A stretch of 49,723 nucleotides of DNA, from the NCBI RefSeq assembly GCF_003318165.1, contig NZ_QOCB01000128.1:1-49723 (forward strand). The letters are read 5' to 3'. Below the pieces are notes generated by a model. The model saw nothing but the letters and a program-made list of their open reading frames with translations, ran no database searches and was not told the origin of the DNA. Shown in pieces: positions 1-8,509 of the stretch. The position numbers were made by a program, and so were the translations under genes. Position 1 is the first letter of the stretch. Each line of letters begins with the position of its first letter. Source of the stretch: Psychromonas sp. B3M02 (lineage in GTDB: Bacteria; Pseudomonadota; Gammaproteobacteria; Enterobacterales; Psychromonadaceae).

Positions 1-132
1 TGTTGTTATGTGACCAAGATTGTCAAAGAAGACGTTAAAATATAAGCGCTTGTGATAGCGTATTTACATAGTGCTGATTAGATAGAGCAAAAAACAAGAA
101 CATTAGAAAATCACTTTCCTAATTACAATTTA
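1..132 (+). other. 23S-5S rRNA internal transcribed spacer (partial)
   Basis: This stretch directly precedes the 5S gene and contains no open reading frame. It is AT-rich with a short inverted element around 46-60 (AGCGCTTGTGATAGCG), as expected for a processed spacer between 23S and 5S. I do not recognise the 23S 3' end, so it probably lies just outside the window. The assignment rests on position only. Confidence 0.6.
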
Positions 133-251
133 TGCTTGGCGGCCATAGCGCTGTGGTACCACCTGATCCCATGCCGAACTCAGAAGTGAAACGCAGCTGC
201 GCCGATGATAGTGTGGGGTCTCCCCATGTGAAAGTAGGTCATCGCCAAGCG
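133..251 (+). rRNA. rrf: 5S ribosomal RNA
   Basis: The sequence runs from TGCTTGGCGGCCATAGCG to CATCGCCAAGCGC, and its 5' TGCTTGGCG pairs with the 3' CGCCAAGC to close helix I. The internal blocks CCATGCCGAACTCAGAAGTGA and GATAGTGTGGGGTCTCCCCA are classic gammaproteobacterial 5S sequence. Length is about 119 nt, as usual. It is the last intact gene of an rRNA operon whose 16S and 23S lie left of the window. It is followed within 15 nt by a strong terminator. The exact ends may be off by one or two bases. Confidence 0.97.
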
Positions 252-263
252 CCTCATTTAAAA

Positions 264-297
264 TAGCCCCACTGGTTAGTTCCGGTGGGGCTTTTTT
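264..297 (+). terminator. Rho-independent terminator after 5S rRNA
   Basis: GCCCCACTGG and CCGGTGGGGC form a GC-rich stem around a TTAGTT loop and are followed by TTTTTT. It sits 15 nt downstream of the intact 5S gene. Confidence 0.93.
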
Positions 298-299
298 AA

Positions 300-448
300 T
301 TGTGTTGATTTATGCTGGCCTACGCAGAAAGTAGGGCGAGTTTACCGACAGGTAAGGGTCACGAGCGGAGGAGCTCTGCGACGACTTTCCATCGCCAAGC
401 GCCTCATTAAACGAACCCTGTTGACTCACGTTGACAGGGTTTTTTTAT
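300..448 (+). repeat. Degenerate 5S-like unit 2 with its own terminator
   Basis: The unit opens with GATTTATGCTGGCC, resembling the ATTTATGCTTGGCGGCC at the 5S start. It closes with CATCGCCAAGCGCCTCATT (390-408), identical over 19 nt to the end and flank of the intact 5S (240-258). The interior does not align with 5S. A terminator follows at 414-445 (AACCCTGT, 12-nt loop, ACAGGGTT, T-run). I read it as a decayed or recombined extra rrf copy. A structured non-coding RNA with a 5S-derived 3' end is an alternative. Confidence 0.7.
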
Positions 449-636
449 GTCTGCTGATTTATGGAGACCTACTTGAACATGGGATAAACAAAGCAGCGAC
501 GCAGTCGCTTTCCTTTAGTGTGACAGTAGGGGGAATATCGCGACAGCGATGGGGCATGAGCAATGTTCACCCATCGCCAAGCGCCTAACAACGATAAACC
601 CCAGTCTTCGAAAGAAGGCTGGTTTTTTTTCGTTAT
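449..636 (+). repeat. Degenerate 5S-like unit 3 with its own terminator
   Basis: This is a third copy of the arrangement: GATTTATGGAGACC near the left edge, an unrelated structured interior, then CATCGCCAAGCGCCT (572-586), identical to the 5S 3' end. A hairpin with an eight-T run follows (596-630, CCAGTCTTC/GAAGGCTGG). The interior contains small inverted repeats such as GCGACGCAGTCGC and TCGCGACAGCGA. It probably derives from an rrf duplication; whether the transcript has a role is unknown. Confidence 0.65.
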
Positions 637-643
637 TGGCTGT

Positions 644-721
644 GGGTTTATGCCGACTTGAGCATGGGATAAATAAGTGCCACGTAGTGGCCAACCTTAT
701 GTGTGATAGCTAGGGGTGAAT
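644..721 (+). repeat. Truncated 5S-spacer unit 4, cut by the IS630 remnant
   Basis: GTGGGTTTATGCCGACTTGAGCATGGGATAAATAAG at 648-683 matches the left half of unit 3 (CCTACTTGAACATGGGATAAACAA) with few differences, and GTGTGATAGCTAGGGG repeats GTGTGACAGTAGGGG. The unit then stops at the left end of the decayed insertion sequence. No 5S tail or terminator is visible beyond the element. Confidence 0.5.
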
Positions 722-723
722 TA

Positions 724-1592
724 TAGCAATCCTTTTAATTAAGTGGTCAGTTTCATCCAGTCTCTACGGCACATTTTCATTACTCTATTTTTATCACCAA
801 TAAAGTCATTCCAAGTATTACAGACAGTTTCTACTATTGTGTTATATCCTTTCAAACGTTTACTCGCTAAATGATGTTGGCGTAACCAACTCCAGACTTG
901 TTCAATTTGATTCAACTCTGGGGAATATGGTGGGATCTTTATGACGGTAACATTATTGAACTCTGTCTTGAGATCATCTGTATGCCACCCCGCTGCATCA
1001 TGACTTCTTTATTAACATAAGCCATCACTAAGGCTTCTGAGAATACAGACTGAGCCAAATAGATAAGCATACTCAAAATCTTTTTGTATAACCTGAGATT
1101 GTTTAGGGTACTTAGATCGAGAAGTTATCCATGAAAAACCAAGCTTATTCAATAATTTGTAAACGATTGCCAAGTGATAATCAAAACCAAACTCTGTTTG
1201 AATAAAAGTCTGTATATCAGTGCCTATTAATCGCCCGCCTGCGTCGCTTTTAGCTTGGTTAGAAACGTAATCTTTAAGTTTGTTATGTTATTGCTCAGAT
1301 AGTCTAAAAGGTCTACCTGTTGTTATCTTATCATTCAATGCATCAACTCCACCTTGATGATACTGAGTGATCCATTTATTAACACTTGTTCTGCTTACTT
1401 TTAAGCACTGTGCAATTTGATAGCGAGAATGACCTTCGTAAAAATGTGCTAAGGCTAAAAGTCGGATTCTCATACGAGTACTTTTCTGTCTTTTAGCTAA
1501 TAAACTGAAATCAGGGGTTTCCATAATCATTAAATAACATTAAGTGATGAGAGCAATAGTTATATTCGTTCATATAATTAAGCGGATTGGTA
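724..1592 (-). mobile_element. Decayed IS630-family insertion sequence
   Basis: The ends are imperfect inverted repeats: left TATAGCAATCCTTTTAATTA and right, read inward, TATACCAATCCGCTTAATTA. TA dinucleotides at 722-723 and 1593-1594 fit the TA target duplication known for IS630/Tc1-like elements. The element is about 870 bp, shorter than the usual 1.0-1.2 kb, and its transposase is broken. It has landed inside the last 5S-like unit of the rRNA operon tail. Confidence 0.85.
739..1530 (-). pseudogene. IS630-family transposase pseudogene
   Basis: The N-terminal 80 codons (1530 down to 1288) encode an intact helix-turn-helix segment (RYQIAQCLKVSRTSVNKWI). An in-frame stop TAA at 1288-1290 interrupts it. 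Reading on gives HNKLKDYVSNQAKSDAGGRL and FEYAYLFGSVC, then a frameshift and further small deletions. The C-terminal part still reads DAAGWHTDDL, IPPYSPELNQIEQVW and TWNDFIGD, typical of IS630 DDE transposases. The segment expected to carry the first catalytic Asp (DEARFG-like) is missing. At least three lesions make it inactive. Confidence 0.88.
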
Positions 1593-1759
1593 TAACTGCA
1601 TGGTTTTACAAATCTTTAATAGATCTTGATTTTATATTTTTATCTCGTTGTATTTTTTACATTACTAAATGAGTAGATATTAAAAGTAATAGGTACTAGT
1701 CTGTATTTATATATATTGATTATCGTTTAAATGAAATCCTTTATCTTGGAAATATAACC

Positions 1760-4081
1760 ATGAACTTCTATATTAAATTAAGCCTGTGTTGTTCTTTTAT
1801 TGTATCTACATTGAGTTTTGCAGATACAAACATAAATTTTGATATCGATGAGAATGGTTTATATGAGGATCAAGAACGGAAGGCATTATTAAACTATCTC
1901 CAGCAGCAATACCCAGAACTATCTGCTAACTACGATACAAATGATGATGGTGGTGTTTCAATATTGGAACAGACTGATGGGCGCTTACCTTTATCATTAC
2001 GTATCTCTAGAGATGAAGTGACCAGTAATGAAGAAAAAGTGTCATGGGCTTTAAATCTCTTTCCTGAATGGATCATGACAGCTTATTTTCAAGATGATGT
2101 AGAGGTGGGTGAAGTAGACAGTCATAGTGCAAGAGGTAATAGTGTTCGTAACGCAACACAATCAACAACTAGTTTACGACCTGAAAAAGAAACTGAATAT
2201 GGTGGTATTGAATTTAAAGAAAATTCTGGTGAGTTTCTAACCATGAGCGGACAGCGTGAAGCTCGATGGGCTTATCGTTGGACTATTTTTACATTTCGTA
2301 TTGATGCTGAGTCGGGTGATGATGATACAACTGTGATGGTTGATATAAACCAAGGTAATGCCTCTAACAAATCTTCTCCTAAAATTTGGTATAACAAAAC
2401 CACTGGACTAAATATCCAATTCCTTGGGCGAAACGAGAATGGATTGGATAAACGATTAATGACAACTAAAACGGCAGTGGTTGCTGATGGAGAAACTTGG
2501 AATGTTGTTGTTACTGGTATTCGCTATGGGCAAATGTTTGCTTCTGTGAATGGAGTTATCCTTTCTACCGAGTCAACTCAACCTGAACGTTATGCTAATT
2601 CAGAAATTGGAAATGATACTTCATCTTACATAGGGGATGATAGTGATGGAAATATGGCTTGGGCATACGATACTTTAGCTTTTGGTTTAACTGAACCAAC
2701 CGAAGCAATGGTAAGAAAAATGACAGGGTGGGCTGCGCACCGTTTAGACGATGGTAATAGCGCAATTATTTTACCCAACAGCCATATTTACAAATCAAAT
2801 AACCCAGTCATGGATAAAGAAGACTTTCCTACTCGTTATATTCACGATAATGAACAATGGACTGCATGGGGAACAAGTATTAATAGTACTGACGTTAAGG
2901 TAAATGGAGGTGGTTCTCCAGTGGAAGTTGAAGGGTTTGAACGTGTTTTTTATGATGATTTTAGAAATGATCGTGTAAAAGCCAGTTATAGTGGTGAATC
3001 AGACCTTTGGTCTGCGCCTGGTTTTAATACAGCTGTTGGTGCTTCAGCGACCTTAATTGCTCCCAACGATACAACGAATGTTTATGAATTCGATGAATCT
3101 GAACAAAAGCAGTCTCTCTCTTTATTAAAAGTTAATGACAGATGGAAAGCTGCGGCTTTTTATAGTGTTAATGACTTGGGTTATGGTTATACATGGGAAG
3201 GACCAAAAATATTTCGTATTCGAATGATGTTCCCCGAAGTTGCTCAAGCAGACTTAGCTGGCGGATTATTCCCTGCTTTTTGGTCATATGACCCTGACTT
3301 TTTATTCTGGCGAACCGCTAATAGAATTGAAGTGGATTGGTTTGAATTTGATGGTAAGAATGGCACCTGGTTAAATGGGCTGGCCTCTCATTATCATTAT
3401 GCTGCCGTGGATAATATTTTTGCTAAAAGTGCAGAAAGCTATAAGAGTTATAAAGCCTATAGTGGTCAAATGACAGAAGCAAAAAGTAAAATTGCAGGTG
3501 GTATGGAGTTTTGGGATGGTGAATACCATACTTGGGAATTTGTTGTTGATGATGATATTACTTATATCAATGTGACTATACAAGATAGCGATGGCAATGA
3601 TCAATGGGTTGAAGTAGGCAGAGTTTCGACACCACCAACTTATCTTGAAAGGTTAGACTTACAATTAGACTATGCACTAAGGTCATCGGATGGAGAGCCG
3701 AGTTCAGACCGTGAAGATTTTACTATTGATTCTATCGAGGTTTTACAAAAAACCCGTAATATCATGGAGCTCCCAGATATATTTAGTAGTAGACCAGTTA
3801 TTACTGGCGATAAAACAGAAGGAAGCACTATTACCTGTCAGGCAAATATAGTAGACATTACCGATATACGTTATTACTGGTTTGCGAATGCCTACCCATT
3901 AACTTACACTGCAAGCAATGAATACCAAATTACAGCAGATGATGTCGGTAAGAATATGAGATGTATGGTAAAGGCTGTTGGCGCATTAGACAGTCCGGAA
4001 GCTTGGACAGAGTCTGTTCGAATTCCTGCTGTTCAAACTCCTATCGCACCGGGTGAGATCAAGTTACAAAAGTCAATTTAA
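1760..4081 (+). CDS. Secreted GH16-like glycoside hydrolase with EF-hand, LamG and Ig-like modules
   Basis: A 773-residue exported protein with a signal peptide (residues 1-21, cleavage near LSFA-DTN). Two calcium-loop motifs follow: DIDENGLYEDQE and DTNDDGGVSILE. Residues about 130-320 look like a concanavalin A/LamG-type fold. Residues about 395-690 resemble a GH16 hydrolase, with FPAFWSYDPD and the catalytic-type motif EVDWFE (E524, D526, E529 as nucleophile, helper and acid/base candidates). The Trp at the fourth position departs from the usual small or aliphatic residue. The C-terminus (about 705-765) is an Ig-like module with two cysteines. GH16 enzymes cleave beta-glucans, agar, carrageenan or porphyran; the substrate cannot be told here. 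No CAZyme or transporter gene adjoins it. Family placement is from motif reading only. Confidence 0.7.
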   Translation: MNFYIKLSLCCSFIVSTLSFADTNINFDIDENGLYEDQERKALLNYLQQQYPELSANYDTNDDGGVSILEQTDGRLPLSLRISRDEVTSNEEKVSWALNLFPEWIMTAYFQDDVEVGEVDSHSARGNSVRNATQSTTSLRPEKETEYGGIEFKENSGEFLTMSGQREARWAYRWTIFTFRIDAESGDDDTTVMVDINQGNASNKSSPKIWYNKTTGLNIQFLGRNENGLDKRLMTTKTAVVADGETWNVVVTGIRYGQMFASVNGVILSTESTQPERYANSEIGNDTSSYIGDDSDGNMAWAYDTLAFGLTEPTEAMVRKMTGWAAHRLDDGNSAIILPNSHIYKSNNPVMDKEDFPTRYIHDNEQWTAWGTSINSTDVKVNGGGSPVEVEGFERVFYDDFRNDRVKASYSGESDLWSAPGFNTAVGASATLIAPNDTTNVYEFDESEQKQSLSLLKVNDRWKAAAFYSVNDLGYGYTWEGPKIFRIRMMFPEVAQADLAGGLFPAFWSYDPDFLFWRTANRIEVDWFEFDGKNGTWLNGLASHYHYAAVDNIFAKSAESYKSYKAYSGQMTEAKSKIAGGMEFWDGEYHTWEFVVDDDITYINVTIQDSDGNDQWVEVGRVSTPPTYLERLDLQLDYALRSSDGEPSSDREDFTIDSIEVLQKTRNIMELPDIFSSRPVITGDKTEGSTITCQANIVDITDIRYYWFANAYPLTYTASNEYQITADDVGKNMRCMVKAVGALDSPEAWTESVRIPAVQTPIAPGEIKLQKSI

Positions 4082-4155
4082 GCAATAACTTGTCCTTATA
4101 AGGCAGCAGATAAATGTTGCCTTGTTCTTTTATTCCTATGTTTGATATTTGTTAT

Positions 4156-4192
4156 GCAGAGCCCCTAAATTAGTTGTTCTATTTTAGGGGTA
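4156..4192 (+). terminator. Putative terminator hairpin after the GH16-like gene
   Basis: CCCCTAAA and TTTAGGGG pair around a loop of about 12 nt, about 80 nt after the stop codon. There is no clean T-run, so termination is uncertain. Confidence 0.4.
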
Positions 4193-4233
4193 AATTAACC
4201 CGCTAATTTTAATTATTGAAACAATTACTTATC

Positions 4234-4460
4234 TAATACCAATCATACTAATTAACTGATCTACTTTACTTGTTAAAATAACTTATTTCTTCGTTGTAAA
4301 TTTAGCAAAGGGAACAGCCATTAAGGAATGAATATCTTTTCGTTCACTCTCCGACAGATGATTAACGAAGTTAATCATCGATAGGCTCTATTCACGCCTT
4401 AAACTGAGTCATTTTTTCTCCGCAAAATTTAGAGCTCTTATTTAATATAATTGGTATAAA
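4234..4460. repeat. MITE-like non-coding element with inverted-repeat ends
   Basis: In the 595-bp gap between the GH16-like gene and phnD, the ends TAATACCAATCATACTAATTA and (reverse complement of the right side) TTATACCAATTATATTAAATA match at about 23 of 31 positions. The interior of roughly 190 bp has no reading frame but contains a perfect 10-bp inverted repeat (GATGATTAAC GAA GTTAATCATC, near 4361-4383). The terminal TATACCAAT is shared with the IS630 remnant 2.6 kb upstream, suggesting a miniature element moved by a related transposase. Copy number elsewhere in the genome cannot be judged here. Confidence 0.55.
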
Positions 4461-4676
4461 ACCACTCTCAAACTAATTCTATCTTCCTATATTAAAAGGC
4501 TCCTTATTACATTTTTATTGCTCTATTTTGTTTTTATGGTGTTCATATACCTGTCACATAATCGCAGTAATATCTTCACGAATTTATCAAAATAATTAAA
4601 TAAATTAAAATTAATGTAAATAAAATCAGTGGTTTAGTTTATTTGTTTTTTAAAGTTTAATGTTAGGAGTTTTTGT

Positions 4677-5618
4677 ATGAAACGAGTTCTTAGTTTAGTG
4701 GCTGCTTCTGTATTATCTATTAATACTGCTTCTGCTGCATTTTCATTGGATAGTCGTTATACAGATAATGATAATGATTTAGTGGCAGATATCCCTACCG
4801 ATAAATCTAAATTAAAAGACCCAAGTACGTTAATATTTGCTTATACTCCGGTTGAAGACCCTGCGGTTTATGCTGATGTTTGGTCTGGTTTTTTAGAACA
4901 TATGGAGAAAGTGACTGGTAAAAAAGTAAGATTTTTCCCCGTTCAATCCAACGCAGCACAAATAGAAGCTATGCGTGCTGGTCGTTTACATGTTGCTGGT
5001 TTTAACACTGGCTCTAACCCATTAGCGGTTGCTTGTGCTGGTTTCCGTCCCTTTACTATGATGGCAGCAAAAGATGGCTCTTTTGGTTATGAGATGGAAA
5101 TTATCACTTATCCAAATTCAGGCATTGATACTCCAAGTGATATTAAAGGCAATAAATTAGCCTTTACTTCACAAACTTCTAATTCAGGTTTTAAAGCACC
5201 TTCTGCTATTTTAAAAGCAGATTTCGATTTAATTGCTGATCGTGATTTTGAACCTGTTTTTTCAGGCAAACATGATAACTCTATTCTAGGCGTTGCGCAT
5301 AAAGATTATCCTGCAGCGGCAGTGGCTAACTCTGTATTGAAACGAATGATTTCTCGCGATGTTATCAACCAGTCGCAAATCAAATCTATCTATAAATCTC
5401 AGACTTTCCCTACTACGGGTTATGGTGTTGCAAATAACTTAACTCCTGAGTTACAAGCAAAAATTAAAGAAGCCTTTTTCACTTTTAATTGGGAAGGTAG
5501 CAAGCTGCAAAAAGAGTTTAGTAAAGAAGGACAATTCTTACCTATTACTTTCAAAAGCGAGTGGGAAGTTATTCGCAAAATCGATACAGCAAACGGTGTA
5601 TCTTACACCTGTCAATAG
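4677..5618 (+). CDS. phnD: Phosphonate/phosphite ABC transporter substrate-binding protein
   Basis: A 313-residue periplasmic protein with a signal peptide ending near NTASA-AFS. The mature part has PhnD-family features: a strand [15 protein letters not shown], then [21 protein letters not shown] and [14 protein letters not shown], the region that binds the phosphonate or phosphite oxyanion in this family. It starts an operon with phnC and two phnE genes. No C-P lyase, phosphonatase or phosphite dehydrogenase gene lies in the window, so the ligand could be phosphonate, phosphite or a related compound. A good ribosome site (TTAGGAG) precedes the ATG. Confidence 0.88.
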   Translation: MKRVLSLVAASVLSINTASAAFSLDSRYTDNDNDLVADIPTDKSKLKDPSTLIFAYTPVEDPAVYADVWSGFLEHMEKVTGKKVRFFPVQSNAAQIEAMRAGRLHVAGFNTGSNPLAVACAGFRPFTMMAAKDGSFGYEMEIITYPNSGIDTPSDIKGNKLAFTSQTSNSGFKAPSAILKADFDLIADRDFEPVFSGKHDNSILGVAHKDYPAAAVANSVLKRMISRDVINQSQIKSIYKSQTFPTTGYGVANNLTPELQAKIKEAFFTFNWEGSKLQKEFSKEGQFLPITFKSEWEVIRKIDTANGVSYTCQ

Positions 5619-5626
5619 GAAAGCTT

Positions 5627-6406
5627 GTGCTTAAAATTGAACACTTAAAAAAACAATATAAAAAAGGCCCCTTGGTATTAAACGATATTAATCTTGAAAT
5701 TCCAGAGGGGCAGATTGTAGGGCTTATTGGACCAAGTGGCGCTGGTAAGTCGACCTTAATTCGCTGCATTAATCGTTTGATTAAGCCCTCTTCGGGGAGT
5801 ATCTCCTTAGATGGCACAAACCTTAGTGAGGCATCTCCTAAAAAGATTCGTCAGCAAAGACGCTACATTGGCATGATTTTCCAAGAATATGCATTAGTTG
5901 AAAGATTAAGTGTGATGGAAAACGTACTGTCGGGGCGTCTTGGTTATTTGTCTTTTTGGCAATCCTTTACCCGCCGTTACCCGCAAAAAGATATTGATAA
6001 TGCATTCGATTATTTACAACGCGTTGGTTTGATTGATCATGCTAATAAACGTGCGGATGAATTATCGGGAGGGCAGCGTCAACGGGTAGGTATTGCGCGA
6101 GCGTTAGCACAAGATCCTCGTTTATTATTAGTGGACGAACCAACAGCGAGCTTAGATCCTAAAACTTCACGTCAGATCATGCGCTTGATCCAGTCTATTT
6201 GTCGTGAAAAAGGTTTACCTGCGATTATTAATATCCACGATGTGCCATTAGCGATGCAGTTTGTTGACCGAATCATTGGTTTACAAGGTGGTGATATCGT
6301 ATTCGATGGTCAGGCAAGTGAGTTAAATGAACAGGTATTAACTCGCATTTATGGTGATGAAGATTGGCAACCTGCAGATGAGCAACAAGATAAAGGGGAT
6401 GATTGA
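5627..6406 (+). CDS. phnC: Phosphonate/phosphite ABC transporter ATP-binding protein
   Basis: ABC ATPase of 259 residues energising uptake with PhnD and the PhnE pair. Visible motifs are Walker [10 protein letters not shown], signature [15 protein letters not shown], Walker [14 protein letters not shown] and the H-loop INIHD. I place the start at the GTG at 5627 (reading [10 protein letters not shown]), six bases after AGGA at 5617-5620 and just after the phnD stop. An upstream in-frame start at 5561 would overlap phnD by about 60 bp and add non-homologous residues. The stop overlaps the next start as TGATG. Confidence 0.9.
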   Translation: MLKIEHLKKQYKKGPLVLNDINLEIPEGQIVGLIGPSGAGKSTLIRCINRLIKPSSGSISLDGTNLSEASPKKIRQQRRYIGMIFQEYALVERLSVMENVLSGRLGYLSFWQSFTRRYPQKDIDNAFDYLQRVGLIDHANKRADELSGGQRQRVGIARALAQDPRLLLVDEPTASLDPKTSRQIMRLIQSICREKGLPAIINIHDVPLAMQFVDRIIGLQGGDIVFDGQASELNEQVLTRIYGDEDWQPADEQQDKGDD

Positions 6407-7194
6407 TGCGTCACTGGGAAAGGCCACATTATATTGTTGCCAGTAAGTTTTGGCGCTTATCACTTTGGTTGTTGTTTTTTGTTTATCTAGTGATAGGTAT
6501 TGGTAGTATCGATGTTAACTGGACACGAGTCTATGAAGGCTTAGAAAGGGGATCGAACTTTTTATCAGCCTTTTTACATCCAGACTTTATCACTCGATCT
6601 AATGATATTTATGCTGGAATATTAGAGAGTTTAACGATTACCGTTACCTCAACGGTTGCTGGGATATTGTTATCAATACCATTTGGTATTGGGGCTGCTC
6701 GTAATATATCAATTAAGCCTATTTACTTATTTTGTCGTGCTTTCATTGCAGTATCCCGCTCAATGCAAGAGGTGATTGTTGCTATTTTCCTCGTTGCGCT
6801 ATTTGGTTTTGGTGCTTTTGCTGGGTTTTTAACATTAACCTACGCAACCATTGGCTTTTTGGGGAAATTACTTGCCGAAGAGATTGAAGGGATTGACCGT
6901 AAACAATTAGAGGCGATCAAATCTACAGGCGCTTCATGGTTACAAAGCATCCATATGGCTATTTGGCCACAGGTTATGCCACGTATGGTTGGCTTATCTT
7001 TTTATCGTTTTGATATTAACTTTCGAGAATCTGCGGTGATTGGGATTGTTGGAGCAGGTGGTATTGGGGCTACATTAAATACAGCCATTGATCGCTATGA
7101 GTATGATTCAGCAGGTGCAATTCTATTGTTGATTATCATTATAGTGATGATTTGCGAATACCTTTCAGGGTGGATTAGAAAATGGATCAGTTAA
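6406..7194 (+). CDS. phnE: Phosphonate/phosphite ABC transporter permease (first PhnE)
   Basis: Inner-membrane permease of 262 residues with several hydrophobic spans and an N-terminal cytoplasmic stretch. The cytoplasmic loop EAIKSTGASWLQSIHMAIWPQVMP is the EAA motif that contacts the ATPase, and FRESAVIGIVGAGGIG is characteristic of the PhnE C-terminal part. The ATG at 6406 overlaps the phnC stop (TGATG), with AAAGGGGA just upstream, indicating translational coupling. Its 3' end overlaps the next permease gene by 13 bp. Confidence 0.9.
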   Translation: MRHWERPHYIVASKFWRLSLWLLFFVYLVIGIGSIDVNWTRVYEGLERGSNFLSAFLHPDFITRSNDIYAGILESLTITVTSTVAGILLSIPFGIGAARNISIKPIYLFCRAFIAVSRSMQEVIVAIFLVALFGFGAFAGFLTLTYATIGFLGKLLAEEIEGIDRKQLEAIKSTGASWLQSIHMAIWPQVMPRMVGLSFYRFDINFRESAVIGIVGAGGIGATLNTAIDRYEYDSAGAILLLIIIIVMICEYLSGWIRKWIS

Positions 7195-7994
7195 CACAAC
7201 ATACATTATGGCAGTCGAATATTCGACGCAAAAACTGGCTTGTATGGGGTACTTGTTTTGTCTTAGCATTGTTAACCGTTTATTGCTGGTCAATCATGAA
7301 TAAAGATACTATTTGGGAGTTTGTTTATGATGCGCCAGAACAAGGGGCAGATTTGGTTAGTCGCATGTTCCCACCTGATTGGTTTTATATTAATAAGCTG
7401 TATAAAGCGTTATGGGATACCATTAATATTGCTACCTTAGGGACTTTATTAGGGTTAATCATAGCTTTACCTGTGGCATTTTTAGCGGCGCGCAATACCA
7501 CACCCTCGGTATTATTTGTTAGACCTATAGCCTTATTTATTATTGCGGCATCACGCTCTATTAACTCGCTAATCTGGGCGCTGTTATTAGTTATGATATT
7601 AGGCCCTGGCATTCTTGCTGGAGTATTAGCGATAGGGTTAAGGTCAGTTGGTTTTATTGCCAAACTCTTTTATGAAAGTATTGAAGAGATCAATGCCACT
7701 AGTGTGGAAGCGATTGAGTCTACTGGTGCCTCACGCTTTCAAGTGATTAACTACGCGATTATTCCGCAAGTGTTACCGGCTTTCTTAGGGGTAATTATTT
7801 TCAGATGGGATATTAATATTCGAGAATCAACGATTCTAGGGTTAGTGGGAGCAGGCGGTATTGGTCTATTCCTCTCATCATCTTTAAATGTATTAGCTTG
7901 GCCACAGGTAACGTTAATTATAGTGGTTATACTCGCCACTGTGATTGTGTCTGAGTTTTTATCTGCCAAGGTAAGGGCATTATTAATTGGTTAA
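7182..7994 (+). CDS. phnE: Phosphonate/phosphite ABC transporter permease (second PhnE)
   Basis: Second permease of 270 residues, a diverged paralogue of the preceding gene. It has the same EAA loop (EAIESTGASRFQVINYAIIPQVLP) and the same INIRESTILGLVGAGGIG block. Two different PhnE proteins probably form a heterodimeric channel, a layout known in several phn and ptx operons. It overlaps the upstream gene by 13 bp and ends the operon; a terminator follows within 10 bp. Confidence 0.9.
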   Translation: MDQLTQHTLWQSNIRRKNWLVWGTCFVLALLTVYCWSIMNKDTIWEFVYDAPEQGADLVSRMFPPDWFYINKLYKALWDTINIATLGTLLGLIIALPVAFLAARNTTPSVLFVRPIALFIIAASRSINSLIWALLLVMILGPGILAGVLAIGLRSVGFIAKLFYESIEEINATSVEAIESTGASRFQVINYAIIPQVLPAFLGVIIFRWDINIRESTILGLVGAGGIGLFLSSSLNVLAWPQVTLIIVVILATVIVSEFLSAKVRALLIG

Positions 7995-8000
7995 CTAATT

Positions 8001-8049
8001 AGCCGCCTAGTTTATTTATTTCATATCCATGACGACTAGACGGCTTTTT
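8001..8049 (+). terminator. Terminator of the phnDCEE operon
   Basis: AGCCGCCTAG (8001-8010) pairs with CTAGACGGCT (8036-8045) with one mismatch across a 25-nt loop, followed by TTTTT. It starts six bases after the phnE stop. Confidence 0.75.
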
Positions 8050-8372
8050 CACTTCTTACATCCACTTTTCAATTTTTCAGATTACTGTTTATTTTCTTCT
8101 GTTATTGGTTTTTATTAGTCATATTGGATAGAAATTTTATGTCATAAAAATGTAATGAAGTCAGTAGTTGAAAGGGGTTAATAAGTTATTGTGATTTGTA
8201 TTTTCTGTTAAATGTTACGTTTTGTAACCAGTCAAATTACCTGTAATAAAATTACAAGTTTAAGAATTCAGTGAAAATAAAGAGATCTACATCACTCTAA
8301 TTAATTGTAATCGGATTTATTGCATAATTTAATGAGACATACGTCTCTTTTGTGATATTTTCCCCGCATGCT

Positions 8373-8394
8373 AAACGTGATTAAAATCACTGTT
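8373..8394 (+). promoter_or_regulatory. CRP-like site 1 upstream of mtlA
   Basis: AAACGTGATTAAAATCACTG contains GTGA-N6-TCAC, the symmetrical core of the CRP consensus. It is about 250 bp upstream of mtlA in a 634-bp region without genes. Confidence 0.7.
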
Positions 8395-8485
8395 TTTAGT
8401 GCGTGAATTTTTATATTTACAATTTGTAACAATAGTACACCCAATTTAAGTGACTTATGTATCAAAAGTAGGGCAGTTGCCGAGC

Positions 8486-8509
8486 TTTTAGTGATCATCT
8501 TCACAGCAA
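8486..8509 (+). promoter_or_regulatory. CRP-like site 2 and putative mtlA promoter
   Basis: TAGTGATCATCTTCACAGC has a perfect GTGA-N6-TCAC core centred at about 8497.5. A -10-like TATATT at 8524-8529 would put the start near 8536, so the site centre lies at about -39 to -41, the geometry of a class II CRP-activated promoter. This would give an mtlA leader of about 90 nt. The promoter assignment is inferred. Confidence 0.7.

Noticed and set aside
300-721. tRNA genes in the rRNA operon tail
   Set aside because: No cloverleaf with GTTCRANNC and acceptor pairing could be found; the structured segments fit 5S-derived debris better.
4551-4570. PhoB box upstream of phnD
   Set aside because: Only the first half (CTGTCAC) matches; the second repeat at the required spacing is absent.
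5561-5626. Longer phnC starting inside phnD
   Set aside because: The extension is not homologous to ABC ATPases; GTG at 5627 has AGGA at good spacing.
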